Source: CANNDT01 sp945876205
GTDB taxonomy: Bacteria; Acidobacteriota; Vicinamibacteria; Vicinamibacterales; UBA2999
Assembly: GCA_947503365.1 (NCBI GenBank)
Contig: CANNDT010000169.1
Span: 1-5,233 of the forward strand
Direction: 5' to 3'
Length of the DNA: 5,233 nt
The translations under genes and the position numbers were made by a program. This document shows, piece by piece, positions 1 through 5,233 of the stretch; the stretch's first letter is position 1, and each line of letters begins with the position of its first letter. The notes under the pieces are model-generated. The model did not search any database. It saw only the letters and a program-made list of their open reading frames with translations, and was not told the origin of the DNA.

Positions 1-48
1 CTCATCGGCTGGTCGGATGAGCCCCGCGGCGTACGAACGCAAGATGAC

Positions 49-156
49 TCACGCAGCGTAACTAAACCGTCCACCGAATCGGATCAAGCACAGCTGTTCT
101 GTGGTGGCGGCAAGCGCGGCGAGAATCTGGTCGATCTGCGGGTTGGGATCATTCAT
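49..156 (-). CDS. Possible 35-residue small protein, unrecognised
   Basis: A short open frame on the minus strand begins with ATG at 156 and stops with TGA at 51-49. It would encode MNDPNPQIDQILAALAATTE followed by QLCLIRFGGRFSYAA. The best support is a strong Shine-Dalgarno match, GAGGTG, a few bases before the ATG. The frame also lies 43 bases downstream of the yciH-like gene on the same strand, so the two could be co-transcribed. The first half looks helical and slightly amphipathic (IDQILAALAATTEQL); there is no signal peptide, membrane segment or cysteine pair. I do not recognise a family. An ORF this short can occur by chance, so it is a candidate only. Confidence 0.3.
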   Translation of the reverse strand: MNDPNPQIDQILAALAATTEQLCLIRFGGRFSYAA

Positions 157-160
157 AGGA

Positions 161-166
161 CACCTC
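161..166 (-). promoter_or_regulatory. Shine-Dalgarno site before the small ORF
   Basis: On the minus strand the bases read GAGGTG, followed by TCCT and the ATG at 156. This is the clearest ribosome binding site seen in the window and is the main reason to take the 35-codon frame seriously. The larger neighbouring genes have only weak sites. Confidence 0.35.
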
Positions 167-199
167 TGAAGCGCGGCATCCTAGCATCGTCTCTGTGCC

Positions 200-559
200 C
201 TAACCCTTAACGAGCCAGCCTTTTTTCTCCAGCACCTCCCGCACGCGGTCGCGCAGGTCGCCCTGAATCTCGACGCCGCCTTCGACGACGGCGCCGCCGG
301 TGCCGCAGGTGCGCTTCAGCTCCTGGCACAGCTCCTTCCGGAACGCCGCGTTGTCTGGCAGGTCGTAGATGAGGGTGACGGCCTTGCCCCCGCGTCCCTT
401 CTTCTCCATGCGCAGCTTGGCGATGACGCGATTGGGGATCGGCTCGCTCCCCGCGCGCCGGCTGCTGCACTTGCAATCACGCTGCGGCCACCCGCACCCG
501 GGACACTTGCCGCCGGTGTCGGTGGAGTAGACGATGCGCGCGTTGCTCTTGAAGGTCAC
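200..559 (-). CDS. yciH: YciH/SUI1 (eIF1-like) translation factor family protein
   Basis: Bacterial homologue of eukaryotic eIF1. The family binds the 30S subunit near the P site and affects initiation-codon and initiator-tRNA discrimination; E. coli YciH is described as a stress-related initiation inhibitor. From the GTG at 559 the product is 119 residues, against about 108 in E. coli. It opens with a typical SNARIVYSTDTGG stretch (residues 5-17), then a four-cysteine knuckle C19-x2-C22-x6-C29-x-C31 that probably binds zinc and is common in longer family members. The SUI1 fold follows: GRGGKAVTLI (55-64), the TCGTGGAV segment (84-91) and EIQGD (97-101). The frame continues upstream to another GTG at 592 (11 extra residues), but those residues are not family-like. 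GTG 559 aligns with the E. coli start and has a weak GGGA upstream. The gene is divergent from arfB. Family confidence is high; the start is moderately certain. Confidence 0.92.
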   Translation of the reverse strand: MTFKSNARIVYSTDTGGKCPGCGWPQRDCKCSSRRAGSEPIPNRVIAKLRMEKKGRGGKAVTLIYDLPDNAAFRKELCQELKRTCGTGGAVVEGGVEIQGDLRDRVREVLEKKGWLVKG

Positions 560-615
560 GGCCGTCCCATGATGCCGAAGATCAGGAATCACGACAAGGG
601 TAAGATCGAGCTGAG

Positions 616-1038
616 ATGATCCAGATCACCGACACGGTCGCGATCGAAGACCGCGAGGTCGAAGAACGCTTCGTCCGCGCCTCGGGACCGGGCGGCCAGA
701 ACGTCAACAAGGTCGCCACGGCGGTGGAGCTGCGCTTCAACCTCAAGGGATCTTCGTTGCCTCGCGAGGTGAAAGACAGGCTCGCCACCCTCGCCGGCTC
801 GCGCATGACGCAGGAGGGCGTCCTCCTGATCGACAGCCGCGAATACCGGACGCAGGCGCAGAACCGTGAGGCGGCGCGCGAGCGGCTGGTCGCGCTGATT
901 CAGAAGGCGCTGGTGCGGCCGCGCAGCCGCCGGCCGACCAAGCCGAAGAAGGCGGCCAAAGAGAAGCGGCTGACGACGAAGAAGCTGCGGGGGAGTATCA
1001 AGGAGCTGCGAGGTCGAGCGCGCGGAAGCGACGACTAG
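616..1038 (+). CDS. arfB: Alternative ribosome-rescue factor ArfB (YaeJ), peptidyl-tRNA hydrolase
   Basis: Codon-independent release factor. In this family the C-terminal tail enters the empty mRNA channel of a stalled ribosome, and the GGQ loop hydrolyses the peptidyl-tRNA ester in the large-subunit active site. The 140 residues match the length of E. coli ArfB. The catalytic loop is SGPGGQNVNK at residues 23-32, with GGQ at 26-28, the same position as in E. coli. The conserved SREYRTQAQNREAA stretch follows at about 74-87. The basic tail, RRPTKPKKAAKEKRL onward (about 105-140), matches the tail needed for ribosome binding, so the protein looks complete and functional. The ATG at 616 fits the family start; only a weak GAG lies just upstream. 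It diverges from yciH and converges with the coiled-coil gene, whose stop is 8 bases away, with no evident terminator hairpin between them. Confidence 0.95.
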   Translation: MIQITDTVAIEDREVEERFVRASGPGGQNVNKVATAVELRFNLKGSSLPREVKDRLATLAGSRMTQEGVLLIDSREYRTQAQNREAARERLVALIQKALVRPRSRRPTKPKKAAKEKRLTTKKLRGSIKELRGRARGSDD

Positions 1039-1046
1039 CCCGGACG

Positions 1047-1421
1047 CTACTCCAGCCTGTTGAGCCTTCGCTCCACGAGCTGGTTCGCGTGCCGCTGGGC
1101 CTCGTTCATCTTGCGCTGGGCCTCATTCATCTGCCGCTGAGCCTCATTGGCCTCGCCCTGCCGCTCGATGAAGTTGTCGAGCTTGCGCTCGAGGCGGTCG
1201 AAGCGGGCGTCCACGCGGTCGAAGCGCGCGTCCATCTTCGTCTCGAGCCTGCTGAAGGCAAACTCGGTGTACTGCCGCTGTTCGAGGAACGCAGCGTCCA
1301 CCGCCTCAAATCGGCGCTCGACTGAGGCGGCCAGGCCGTCCAGCTTCTTCTCGATCTGATCGATCCGTTCAACCATCGCTTCGTCGGTCTGTGAGTTTAC
1401 CATCGTCGCAACCGGGAGCAT
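1047..1421 (-). CDS. Small coiled-coil protein of unknown function
   Basis: I do not recognise a named family; such heptad-rich short proteins are usually left hypothetical. The 124 residues are almost wholly helical, with no signal peptide, membrane segment or cysteine. A 3-4 hydrophobic spacing runs through I20-I23-L27-L30-V34, then F56-L59-M63-F67-V70-F74-L77-L81-F84, then M98-A101-M105-A108-A112-L115, indicating a long parallel or trimeric coiled coil. The centre is built from ARFDRVD/ARFDRLE units and the end from three NEAQR heptads (residues 92-110); both are visible as 21-base DNA repeats. Start choice is uncertain: ATG 1421, ATG 1403 (MVNSQTDEAM…) and ATG 1376 (MVERIDQIE…) all lack a clear ribosome binding site, and the coiled coil begins only after the last. 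It converges with arfB. A role as an oligomerisation or scaffold protein is a guess from shape alone. Confidence 0.75.
   Translation of the reverse strand: MLPVATMVNSQTDEAMVERIDQIEKKLDGLAASVERRFEAVDAAFLEQRQYTEFAFSRLETKMDARFDRVDARFDRLERKLDNFIERQGEANEAQRQMNEAQRKMNEAQRHANQLVERRLNRLE
1094..1156 (-). repeat. Three 21-base tandem repeats coding NEAQR heptads
   Basis: Three adjoining units (1094-1114, 1115-1135, 1136-1156) each begin with CGCTGGGCCTC or CGCTGAGCCTC on the plus strand. On the coding strand they give the heptads around NEAQRQM, NEAQRKM and NEAQRHA. The unit length of 21 bases equals one coiled-coil heptad, so copy number can change without breaking frame or register. Confidence 0.85.
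1194..1235 (-). repeat. Two 21-base tandem repeats coding the central heptads
   Basis: Units 1194-1214 and 1215-1235 read GCGGTCGAAGCG-G/C-GCGTCCA-C/T on the plus strand and differ at only two bases. They encode the repeated MDARFDR/VDARFDR segment of the coiled-coil protein. This is a second, independent heptad duplication in the same gene. Confidence 0.8.
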
Positions 1422-1482
1422 CCGCCGTGCCGATCGGGTGGTGATGGATTCTCGCGGGTTTCAGAACAATCGCGAACGGTGG

Positions 1483-1497
1483 TTGCAGAAACTGCAA
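1483..1497. promoter_or_regulatory. Perfect palindrome TTGCAG-AAA-CTGCAA, possible operator
   Basis: Six-base arms separated by AAA form a perfect inverted repeat in the otherwise non-coding gap. It lies 61-75 bases upstream of the longest start of the coiled-coil gene on the minus strand, a plausible distance for a repressor or activator site. No promoter boxes near it are convincing, and no regulator gene is in view, so operator function is a guess from symmetry and position. Confidence 0.3.
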
Positions 1498-1538
1498 TGC
1501 GCACGAGCGCGCGGGATGGCAGGACTTGCTCTCACGGG

Positions 1539-1602
1539 CCACGGAGACACGGAGATACAGAGACTTTTGAGGTTTGAGCTCTGTGTCTCTGTGTCTCTGT
1601 GG
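1539..1602. repeat. Long hairpin-forming inverted repeat at the 3' end of the glucan gene; possible terminator
   Basis: Left arm 1539-1562 and right arm 1579-1602 (24 bases each) are inverted copies matching at 21 of 24 positions, around a 16-base loop. All three mismatches become G-U or U-G pairs in plus-strand RNA, so that transcript could fold into an uninterrupted 24-pair stem; the minus-strand transcript has A-C mismatches at those places. The arms consist of GGAGACAC/GTGTCTCT-type units rather than a GC stem plus U-tract. The TAG stop of the glucan gene (1603-1605) directly abuts the right arm, and further partly paired bases extend into the last codons. It may act as a transcription end or mRNA-stabilising structure. 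Short elements of this CACGGAGACACAGAG type resemble dispersed repeats I have seen in other bacterial genomes, but that is recollection, not a search. Confidence 0.7.
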
Positions 1603-2694
1603 CTACGTGGAACCAAGGACGACGCGGACGGTGTGGGATCCTTCGACACCCGCCATCGGGACGTCGCCTTCGGCCTGCTTGCCGTCTACTTCTACCAACT
1701 TCACGCCGCGCGTGACGCCATTCGGATTCTCGACGACGATATGGAACTCGGCCTGCGGCGTGCGCACGGTGGCCTCGAAGCGGGGCCAGGTCTTCGGGAT
1801 GCACGGGTTGATGCGCAGCGCGCCGCGGTTGAGCGTCAGGCCGAGCAACTCCTCGATCGCCACGCGATACATCCACGACGCTGAGCCGGTGTACCACGTC
1901 CATCCGCCACGGCCGACGTGCGCGGGGTTCGAGTAGACGTCGGCCGCCACGACGTACGGCTCGGCGCGGTACTTCGCCACATCCTCCGGCGTCTTTCCCT
2001 TGTTCGCGGGATTGATCAGCGAGAACAGCTCCATCGCCCGATCGCCGTCGCCCAGCCGCGCAAACGCCATCACGGTCCAGAGCGCGGCATGCGTATACTG
2101 CCCGCCGTTCTCACGCACGCCCGGCACGTAACCCTGGATGTAGCCGGGACTCGGCGTCATGCGATCGAAGGGCGGCGTCAGCAGCAGAAGCAACCCGTCC
2201 TCACGCCGCACGAGGTGCTTGTCGGCCGACTCCATCGCCTGGCGCGCACGCGCGGGATCGCCAGCCGCCGAGATCACCGACCACGACTGCGCGATCGCGT
2301 CGATCTTGCACTCCTCGTTCTCATGCGACCCTAACGGCGTCCCATCGTCAAAATAGGCGCGCCGATACCACTCGCCGTCCCACGCGTCTTCGACGTTACT
2401 CGCCAGCCGCTCGGCGTGCTCGCGATAGACCGTCGCGTGTTCGGTATCGCCGCGCGACTCGGCGAGCGCGGCAAACGGCGGCAGGAGCGAAAGCAGGAAC
2501 CATGCGAGCCACACGCTCTCGCCCCTGCCCTCGGGCCCAACCATGTTCATGCCGTCGTTCCAGTCGCCGGTGCCCATCAGCGGCAGGCCGTGCGGTCCGG
2601 CCTCGAGGCTGAGCGTGACGGCGCGAACGCAGTGCTCGTAGAGCGACGCCTTCTGGCGCGAGATGGTCCGGACGCTCGTACGCCTCGTGCTCAC
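1603..2694 (-). CDS. Cyclic beta-1,2-glucan synthetase/GH94 phosphorylase, 3' fragment with catalytic signature (after frameshift)
   Basis: This is the downstream half of the frameshifted NdvB-like gene. Authentic sequence begins with ACC at 2667 (TISRQKASLYEHC…); the few codons upstream in this frame are out-of-frame residue, so the GTG at 2694 is not a real start. It carries the GH94 hallmark HGLPLMGTGDWNDGMN (GDWND codons at about 2554-2568), which houses the catalytic acid; then GRGESVWLAWFL, GSHENEECKIDAIAQSWSV, YVPGVRENGGQYTHAALW (substrate/phosphate region, about 2075-2130) and WYTGSASWMYRVAIEELLG (phosphate-loop region, about 1860-1905). It ends in the usual C-terminal beta region. 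In this family GH94 enzymes phosphorolyse beta-glucosides; in cyclic glucan synthetases the domain trims linear beta-1,2-glucan and so sets chain length. All visible motifs are intact, so the only defect is loss of frame with the upstream part. Confidence 0.88.
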   Translation of the reverse strand: MSTRRTSVRTISRQKASLYEHCVRAVTLSLEAGPHGLPLMGTGDWNDGMNMVGPEGRGESVWLAWFLLSLLPPFAALAESRGDTEHATVYREHAERLASNVEDAWDGEWYRRAYFDDGTPLGSHENEECKIDAIAQSWSVISAAGDPARARQAMESADKHLVRREDGLLLLLTPPFDRMTPSPGYIQGYVPGVRENGGQYTHAALWTVMAFARLGDGDRAMELFSLINPANKGKTPEDVAKYRAEPYVVAADVYSNPAHVGRGGWTWYTGSASWMYRVAIEELLGLTLNRGALRINPCIPKTWPRFEATVRTPQAEFHIVVENPNGVTRGVKLVEVDGKQAEGDVPMAGVEGSHTVRVVLGST

Positions 2695-5233
2695 CAGGAT
2701 TCAGGATGCGCCCCTCGAGGAACGTCACCTCTTCGTCGAGCACGCCGTCGTCGCCCGTGGACGAGACGTATTGCAACGCGGCGTAGACCATCCAGAGGCG
2801 ATCGTCCGAGAATCGCGTGCGCACGCCCTGGCCGCCGGGCTCATGCCACCAGTGCTGCACGTCGCCCTCGATAAACTGCCGCGACGCGGCATGCAGCAGG
2901 TGGTGGCGCGCGAAGCGAGGCGCGGCAAAGAGCAGCGCCATCACGTCCTGCAACTGATCGCGGAAGCCGAACGCGCCGCTCGATTGATAGAACGCCGACC
3001 GTCCCCAGACGCGGCACGCGAGGCTCTGGTAGGGGAGCCAGCGATTGACCATCAGATCGAACGGGCGGTCGGGCGTCTTGACGACGATGGTGTCGAGCAG
3101 GCGGTCCCAGAACGACACGACGGTTTGCAGCGCATCGTCTACCGCCGCGGGGTCGCGATACTTGGCGACGAGATCGCGCGCGGCGGGGGCGTCCACGGCA
3201 TCGCCGAGCAGGCCGATCACGGTCCGCGTTTCTGAGGGGTCGAGCTCGACGGTGACCTGGATGGCGCCGCACGGGTCCATGGCGGGACCGGTGCGATTCG
3301 ACAGGGCGACGCGGCGCATCACGGCGGGATTCGAGAGCGATCCATTGCGGCCGATGAATTCCATGCGGTCGCCGGTGATGGTCTTGGCGAGCCTAGCAAG
3401 GCTCGCCCCACGTACGGGTTTTTCGTCGCCGGGCGTAGCGGGGCTCGCCGCACGGACTTCTTCCAGGTCCAGGAATGCGATGCGGTGGTTGAATTCCTGG
3501 CGGAAGGAGTTTCTCGCGAACAGCGTCCCGTTCTCGCCGCTGGTGACGGTGTGGAGCTGCGCGCGCGAGCGGTTTTCGCCGAGCACCCATTCGACGTAGA
3601 GCGTCACGGTCAGCCGCCGCCTGGTCGTCGATTCGTTGCGCAGCGTCAGGTAAAACACCTTCACGTCGTCGCTCGGCGGCACGAAGAGGCGGAGCGACGA
3701 GGCGACCCCGCTCCGTGCGTGCTCGAAGGACGAGTAGCCCTGTCCATGGCGCACGGTGTACGGCGCGCCGGCGCCGGAGGGGAGGGGCGTCGCCGACCAG
3801 AACTGTCCGCTCTGCTCGTCGCGGATGAAGACGGCCTCGCCGGGCGGATCGCTCACGGGATCGTTGCGCCATGGCGTCAGCCGGTTGTCGTGGCTGTTGA
3901 GCGACCAGGTGTAGCCGGGGCTGAGCTCGGTCGCGGCAAAGCCGAAGTTCGGGTGGGCGACGACGTTCGACCAGGGTTGGGGCGTCATCGCCCCCGCGTC
4001 CTGGTCAACGGAGATCACATACTCGCGGCCCTGGTCGGCGAAGCCGCCGAGGCCGTTAGGCAGTTCGAGATCCGCGGCCCGGCCGCCTTGGCCAGTCGGC
4101 TTCGGCGCTCCAGGTAAAGTGCCGCGCCGGAGATCGGGTTGATCGATGCTGCCGGGAGCCGCTTGCGCTCTATCCAAGAGACCTAACGGTCTCCGGCTAC
4201 CAGTGTCAGGTCCTTGTCCAGAGAAAGAGATCTCCGGGATCCTGCCGGGCTCGGGGCCGAAGGGGATGTGCGGCTTCTTCAACTGCTCGCGAAGATTCCC
4301 CTCGGCGCCGTCCATGACGACGCGCGCGGTGGCTTCGAGGAGCGTGCGGTCTTCGGGCGGCATCAGGTCGGAGCGGCGCAGGAAGACGCCGCCGGAACGA
4401 TCCACCCATCCCTGCTCGGGACTCGTCTCGACCATCTGCAGGAGCGTGGTCTGGAGGTCCTGCAGATAGCTCGACACCATCTCGTTGAGCACGACGAGGT
4501 CGAACGCCAGCCCCTTGCGGCGCAGGTACTCGTGCGCCTTGAGCAGCTCGCGCAGCAGCCCGGCCTCGTTCCCGTCCTTGATGTGCGCGAGCAGGATCGG
4601 CACGTCACCCGAGATCCCGTACTTCCAGAGGTCAGTCTGTCCGCGCGTGTTGAGCCGGACGGCATTCGGAGCGCGCAGCCGCGGGTCGCCGTACATCAGC
4701 CGCCCCGACAGCCGCTGAAACCTCATCGTCTCTTCGACCGAGAGACCGAGGTGGCGCAGCTCGATCTGACTGTGCGTGCTGGCGAGCGCCAGCGCACGCG
4801 CCACGGCACGGCGATCGTGGTACTTCTCGATCAGCGCCCGGGCGCCCGCATCGGTGTCGGCGAAGCCGGTCGTGAACGCCAGACGCGCGGTTCCGCCGGG
4901 CGGAATGCGCACCGACTGCCGCAGGCTGACAATGGGATCGAGGACGGGTCCGGTGGTGTTCGAGAGCGGTTCGCGAGAGAAGAGCGCGGCGGGATTATCG
5001 GTGCCGCGTCCACGACCGACGAAGCGGGCGCGATCGGTCTCGTATTCGGTGGCATCGCCAAGGCGTCCGCGTCCGCTGACGACGTGGATCATGTGCAGGT
5101 GATCGGTGCCGCTGCGCGGCCGCCGCACACAGATCAACGCGTCGCGCTCGGGGACGGCGACGGTCTCGACAAACAGGTTGCTGAACGCCGGATGCGACAG
5201 ATCCGCATCGCCAGGCGCCAGCACCACCTCGGC
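2396..5233 (-). CDS. ndvB: Cyclic beta-1,2-glucan synthetase/NdvB-like protein, partial (5' end beyond window), frameshifted
   Basis: The frame is open to the right edge (A-E-V-V-L-A-P… before the first GTG at 5227), and AEVVLAPGDADLSHPAFSNLF is an internal segment of this family. The true start and any membrane and GT84 domains therefore lie outside. Order from the edge: first GH94-type beta-sandwich (HPAFSNLF, RRPRSG, TGPVLDP, about 5233-4860); a helical region with LMYGDPRLRAP, LWKYGISGDVPILL and GLAFDLVVLNE (about 4750-4480); a variable low-complexity linker (about 4240-4076); a second sandwich beginning NGLGGFADQGREYVI and containing TPWRNDPVSDPPGEA, YSSFEH, YVEWVLG and EFIGRNGSL; then the start of the catalytic helical domain (SGAFGFRDQLQDVMALL, WWHEPGGQGVRTRFSDD). 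Family-like sequence stops at 2669; the remaining codons to the TAA at 2398-2396 are out of frame. With the 3' fragment, 1,209 residues are visible. The alternative is a stand-alone GH94 phosphorylase, but the repeated sandwich architecture favours NdvB-like. The symbol is given by family only. Confidence 0.88.
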   Translation of the reverse strand, partial: AEVVLAPGDADLSHPAFSNLFVETVAVPERDALICVRRPRSGTDHLHMIHVVSGRGRLGDATEYETDRARFVGRGRGTDNPAALFSREPLSNTTGPVLDPIVSLRQSVRIPPGGTARLAFTTGFADTDAGARALIEKYHDRRAVARALALASTHSQIELRHLGLSVEETMRFQRLSGRLMYGDPRLRAPNAVRLNTRGQTDLWKYGISGDVPILLAHIKDGNEAGLLRELLKAHEYLRRKGLAFDLVVLNEMVSSYLQDLQTTLLQMVETSPEQGWVDRSGGVFLRRSDLMPPEDRTLLEATARVVMDGAEGNLREQLKKPHIPFGPEPGRIPEISFSGQGPDTGSRRPLGLLDRAQAAPGSIDQPDLRRGTLPGAPKPTGQGGRAADLELPNGLGGFADQGREYVISVDQDAGAMTPQPWSNVVAHPNFGFAATELSPGYTWSLNSHDNRLTPWRNDPVSDPPGEAVFIRDEQSGQFWSATPLPSGAGAPYTVRHGQGYSSFEHARSGVASSLRLFVPPSDDVKVFYLTLRNESTTRRRLTVTLYVEWVLGENRSRAQLHTVTSGENGTLFARNSFRQEFNHRIAFLDLEEVRAASPATPGDEKPVRGASLARLAKTITGDRMEFIGRNGSLSNPAVMRRVALSNRTGPAMDPCGAIQVTVELDPSETRTVIGLLGDAVDAPAARDLVAKYRDPAAVDDALQTVVSFWDRLLDTIVVKTPDRPFDLMVNRWLPYQSLACRVWGRSAFYQSSGAFGFRDQLQDVMALLFAAPRFARHHLLHAASRQFIEGDVQHWWHEPGGQGVRTRFSDDRLWMVYAALQYVSSTGDDGVLDEEVTFLEGRILNPGEHEAYERPDHLAPEGVALRALRSRRHAQPRGRTARPAADGHRRLERRHEHGWARGQGRERVARMVPAFAPAAVCRARRVARRYRTRDGLSRARRAAGE
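2665..2674 (-). other. One-base frameshift splitting the glucan gene
   Basis: On the coding strand the bases read CGT CCG GAC CAT in the upstream frame and …ACC ATC TCG in the downstream frame. Omitting one G of CCGG (plus-strand 2668 or 2669) gives CGT CCG ACC ATC TCG, that is ERPTISRQKASLYEHC, which restores the family pattern with no gap. One inserted base is therefore the simplest explanation. No slippery heptamer or stimulatory element is seen, so programmed frameshifting is unlikely. Confidence 0.88.
3385..3454 (-). repeat. Two related palindromic units absorbed in frame into the glucan gene
   Basis: Unit 3385-3412 contains a perfect 8-base hairpin, GGCGAGCC-TAGCAA-GGCTCGCC (3386-3407). 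Unit 3427-3454 is a diverged direct copy offset by 42 bases; on the coding strand both begin CGTG(C/G)GGCGAGCC and share GCTA about ten bases later. The offset is 14 codons, so both are read in the same frame: VRAASPATPGDEKP then VRGASLARLAKTIT. This alanine/serine-rich stretch lies between HRIAFLDLEE and TGDRMEFIGRNGSL of the second beta-sandwich, where my recollection of the family is of a shorter loop. Confidence 0.6.
4151..4200 (-). repeat. Hairpin-forming sequence in the interdomain linker of the glucan gene
   Basis: GAGACC (4178-4183) and GGTCTC (4188-4193) are a perfect inverted repeat with a TAAC loop. A second possible pairing, GCCGGGAG (4151-4158) with CTCCGGC (4191-4197), is imperfect by one bulged base and competes with it. 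On the coding strand the segment opens GTAGCCGGAGACC and translates as SRRPLGLLDRAQAAPGS, a stretch without family resemblance joining the helical region to the second beta-sandwich. It looks like an intergenic-type palindromic element captured in frame. Confidence 0.45.

Noticed and set aside
1..21. Inverted repeat CTCATC/GATGAG at the left edge
   Set aside because: Six-base arms with a nine-base loop are expected by chance and nothing nearby gives it a role.
582..806. Minus-strand frame of 74 codons
   Set aside because: It is antisense to the GGQ-containing N-terminus of arfB, which is certain.
1094..1235. CRISPR-like spacing of repeats
   Set aside because: The units are directly adjoining, 21 bases long and coding, with no unique spacers.
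1089..1359. Plus-strand frames over the coiled-coil gene
   Set aside because: Their leucine-rich look is the reverse reading of the heptad repeats; the minus strand gives a clean amphipathic pattern.
1461..1903. Minus-strand frames of 62 and 123 codons crossing 1539-1602
   Set aside because: They read the GH94 coding region in a wrong frame or only the repeat; the arginine-rich composition and HRDTETQ-like stretches are not protein-like.
1438..1936. Plus-strand frames of 120-148 codons over the hairpin and the end of the glucan gene
   Set aside because: They are antisense to a well-supported GH94 domain, and part of their length is only the translated hairpin repeat (VSLWLRG-like), a usual artefact of GC-rich DNA.
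2660..2680. Programmed ribosomal frameshift in the glucan gene
   Set aside because: There is no slippery heptamer or adjacent stimulatory hairpin, and the family is not known to use recoding.
2396..5227. GTG at 5227 as the start of the glucan protein
   Set aside because: The frame is open to the window edge, and the codons before it (A-E) match the internal family motif AEVVLAP, so the gene continues outside.

Overview
The window is a stretch of GC-rich bacterial chromosome. It carries two small translation-related genes, a coiled-coil protein gene, and the last ~1,200 codons of a very large carbohydrate-active enzyme gene that enters from the right edge. Nothing in it identifies the host for certain. 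The strong GC bias, the NdvB-like glucan enzyme, and the scattering of short palindromic repeats (including inside a gene) are reminiscent of Acidobacteriota-type soil or environmental genomes. That placement is an inference from general impression, not a measurement.

Layout from left to right. Positions 1-199 hold only a possible 35-codon ORF (minus strand, good ribosome binding site) and no recognised gene. A minus-strand yciH/SUI1-family gene (200-559, possibly from 592) and a plus-strand arfB ribosome-rescue gene (616-1038) sit head to head with only a few tens of bases between them. arfB ends 8 bases before the end of a convergent, minus-strand coiled-coil gene (1047-1421). The 181-base gap 1422-1602 holds a perfect 15-base palindrome and a long imperfect hairpin whose right arm adjoins the stop codon of the next gene. 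From 1603 to the right edge, one minus-strand gene encodes the C-terminal part of a cyclic beta-1,2-glucan synthetase/NdvB-like protein: two GH94-type beta-sandwich regions followed by the GH94 (alpha/alpha)6 catalytic region.

The glucan gene is split by a one-base frameshift at about 2668. Removing one base joins the two frames into a continuous family-like sequence (…YERP-TISRQKASLYEHC…), and the GDWND catalytic signature lies only about 35 codons beyond the break. This is either a real recent inactivation or a sequencing or assembly error. The same gene carries two places where short palindromic DNA appears to have been absorbed in frame into linkers or loops (3385-3454 and about 4076-4240).

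Functionally, yciH and arfB both act at the ribosome (initiation stringency, and rescue of stalled ribosomes). The glucan gene belongs to envelope or periplasmic glucan metabolism and has no evident link to them. I see no convincing undescribed multi-gene system. The most interesting material is the palindromic repeats inside and beside the glucan gene, and the frameshift.
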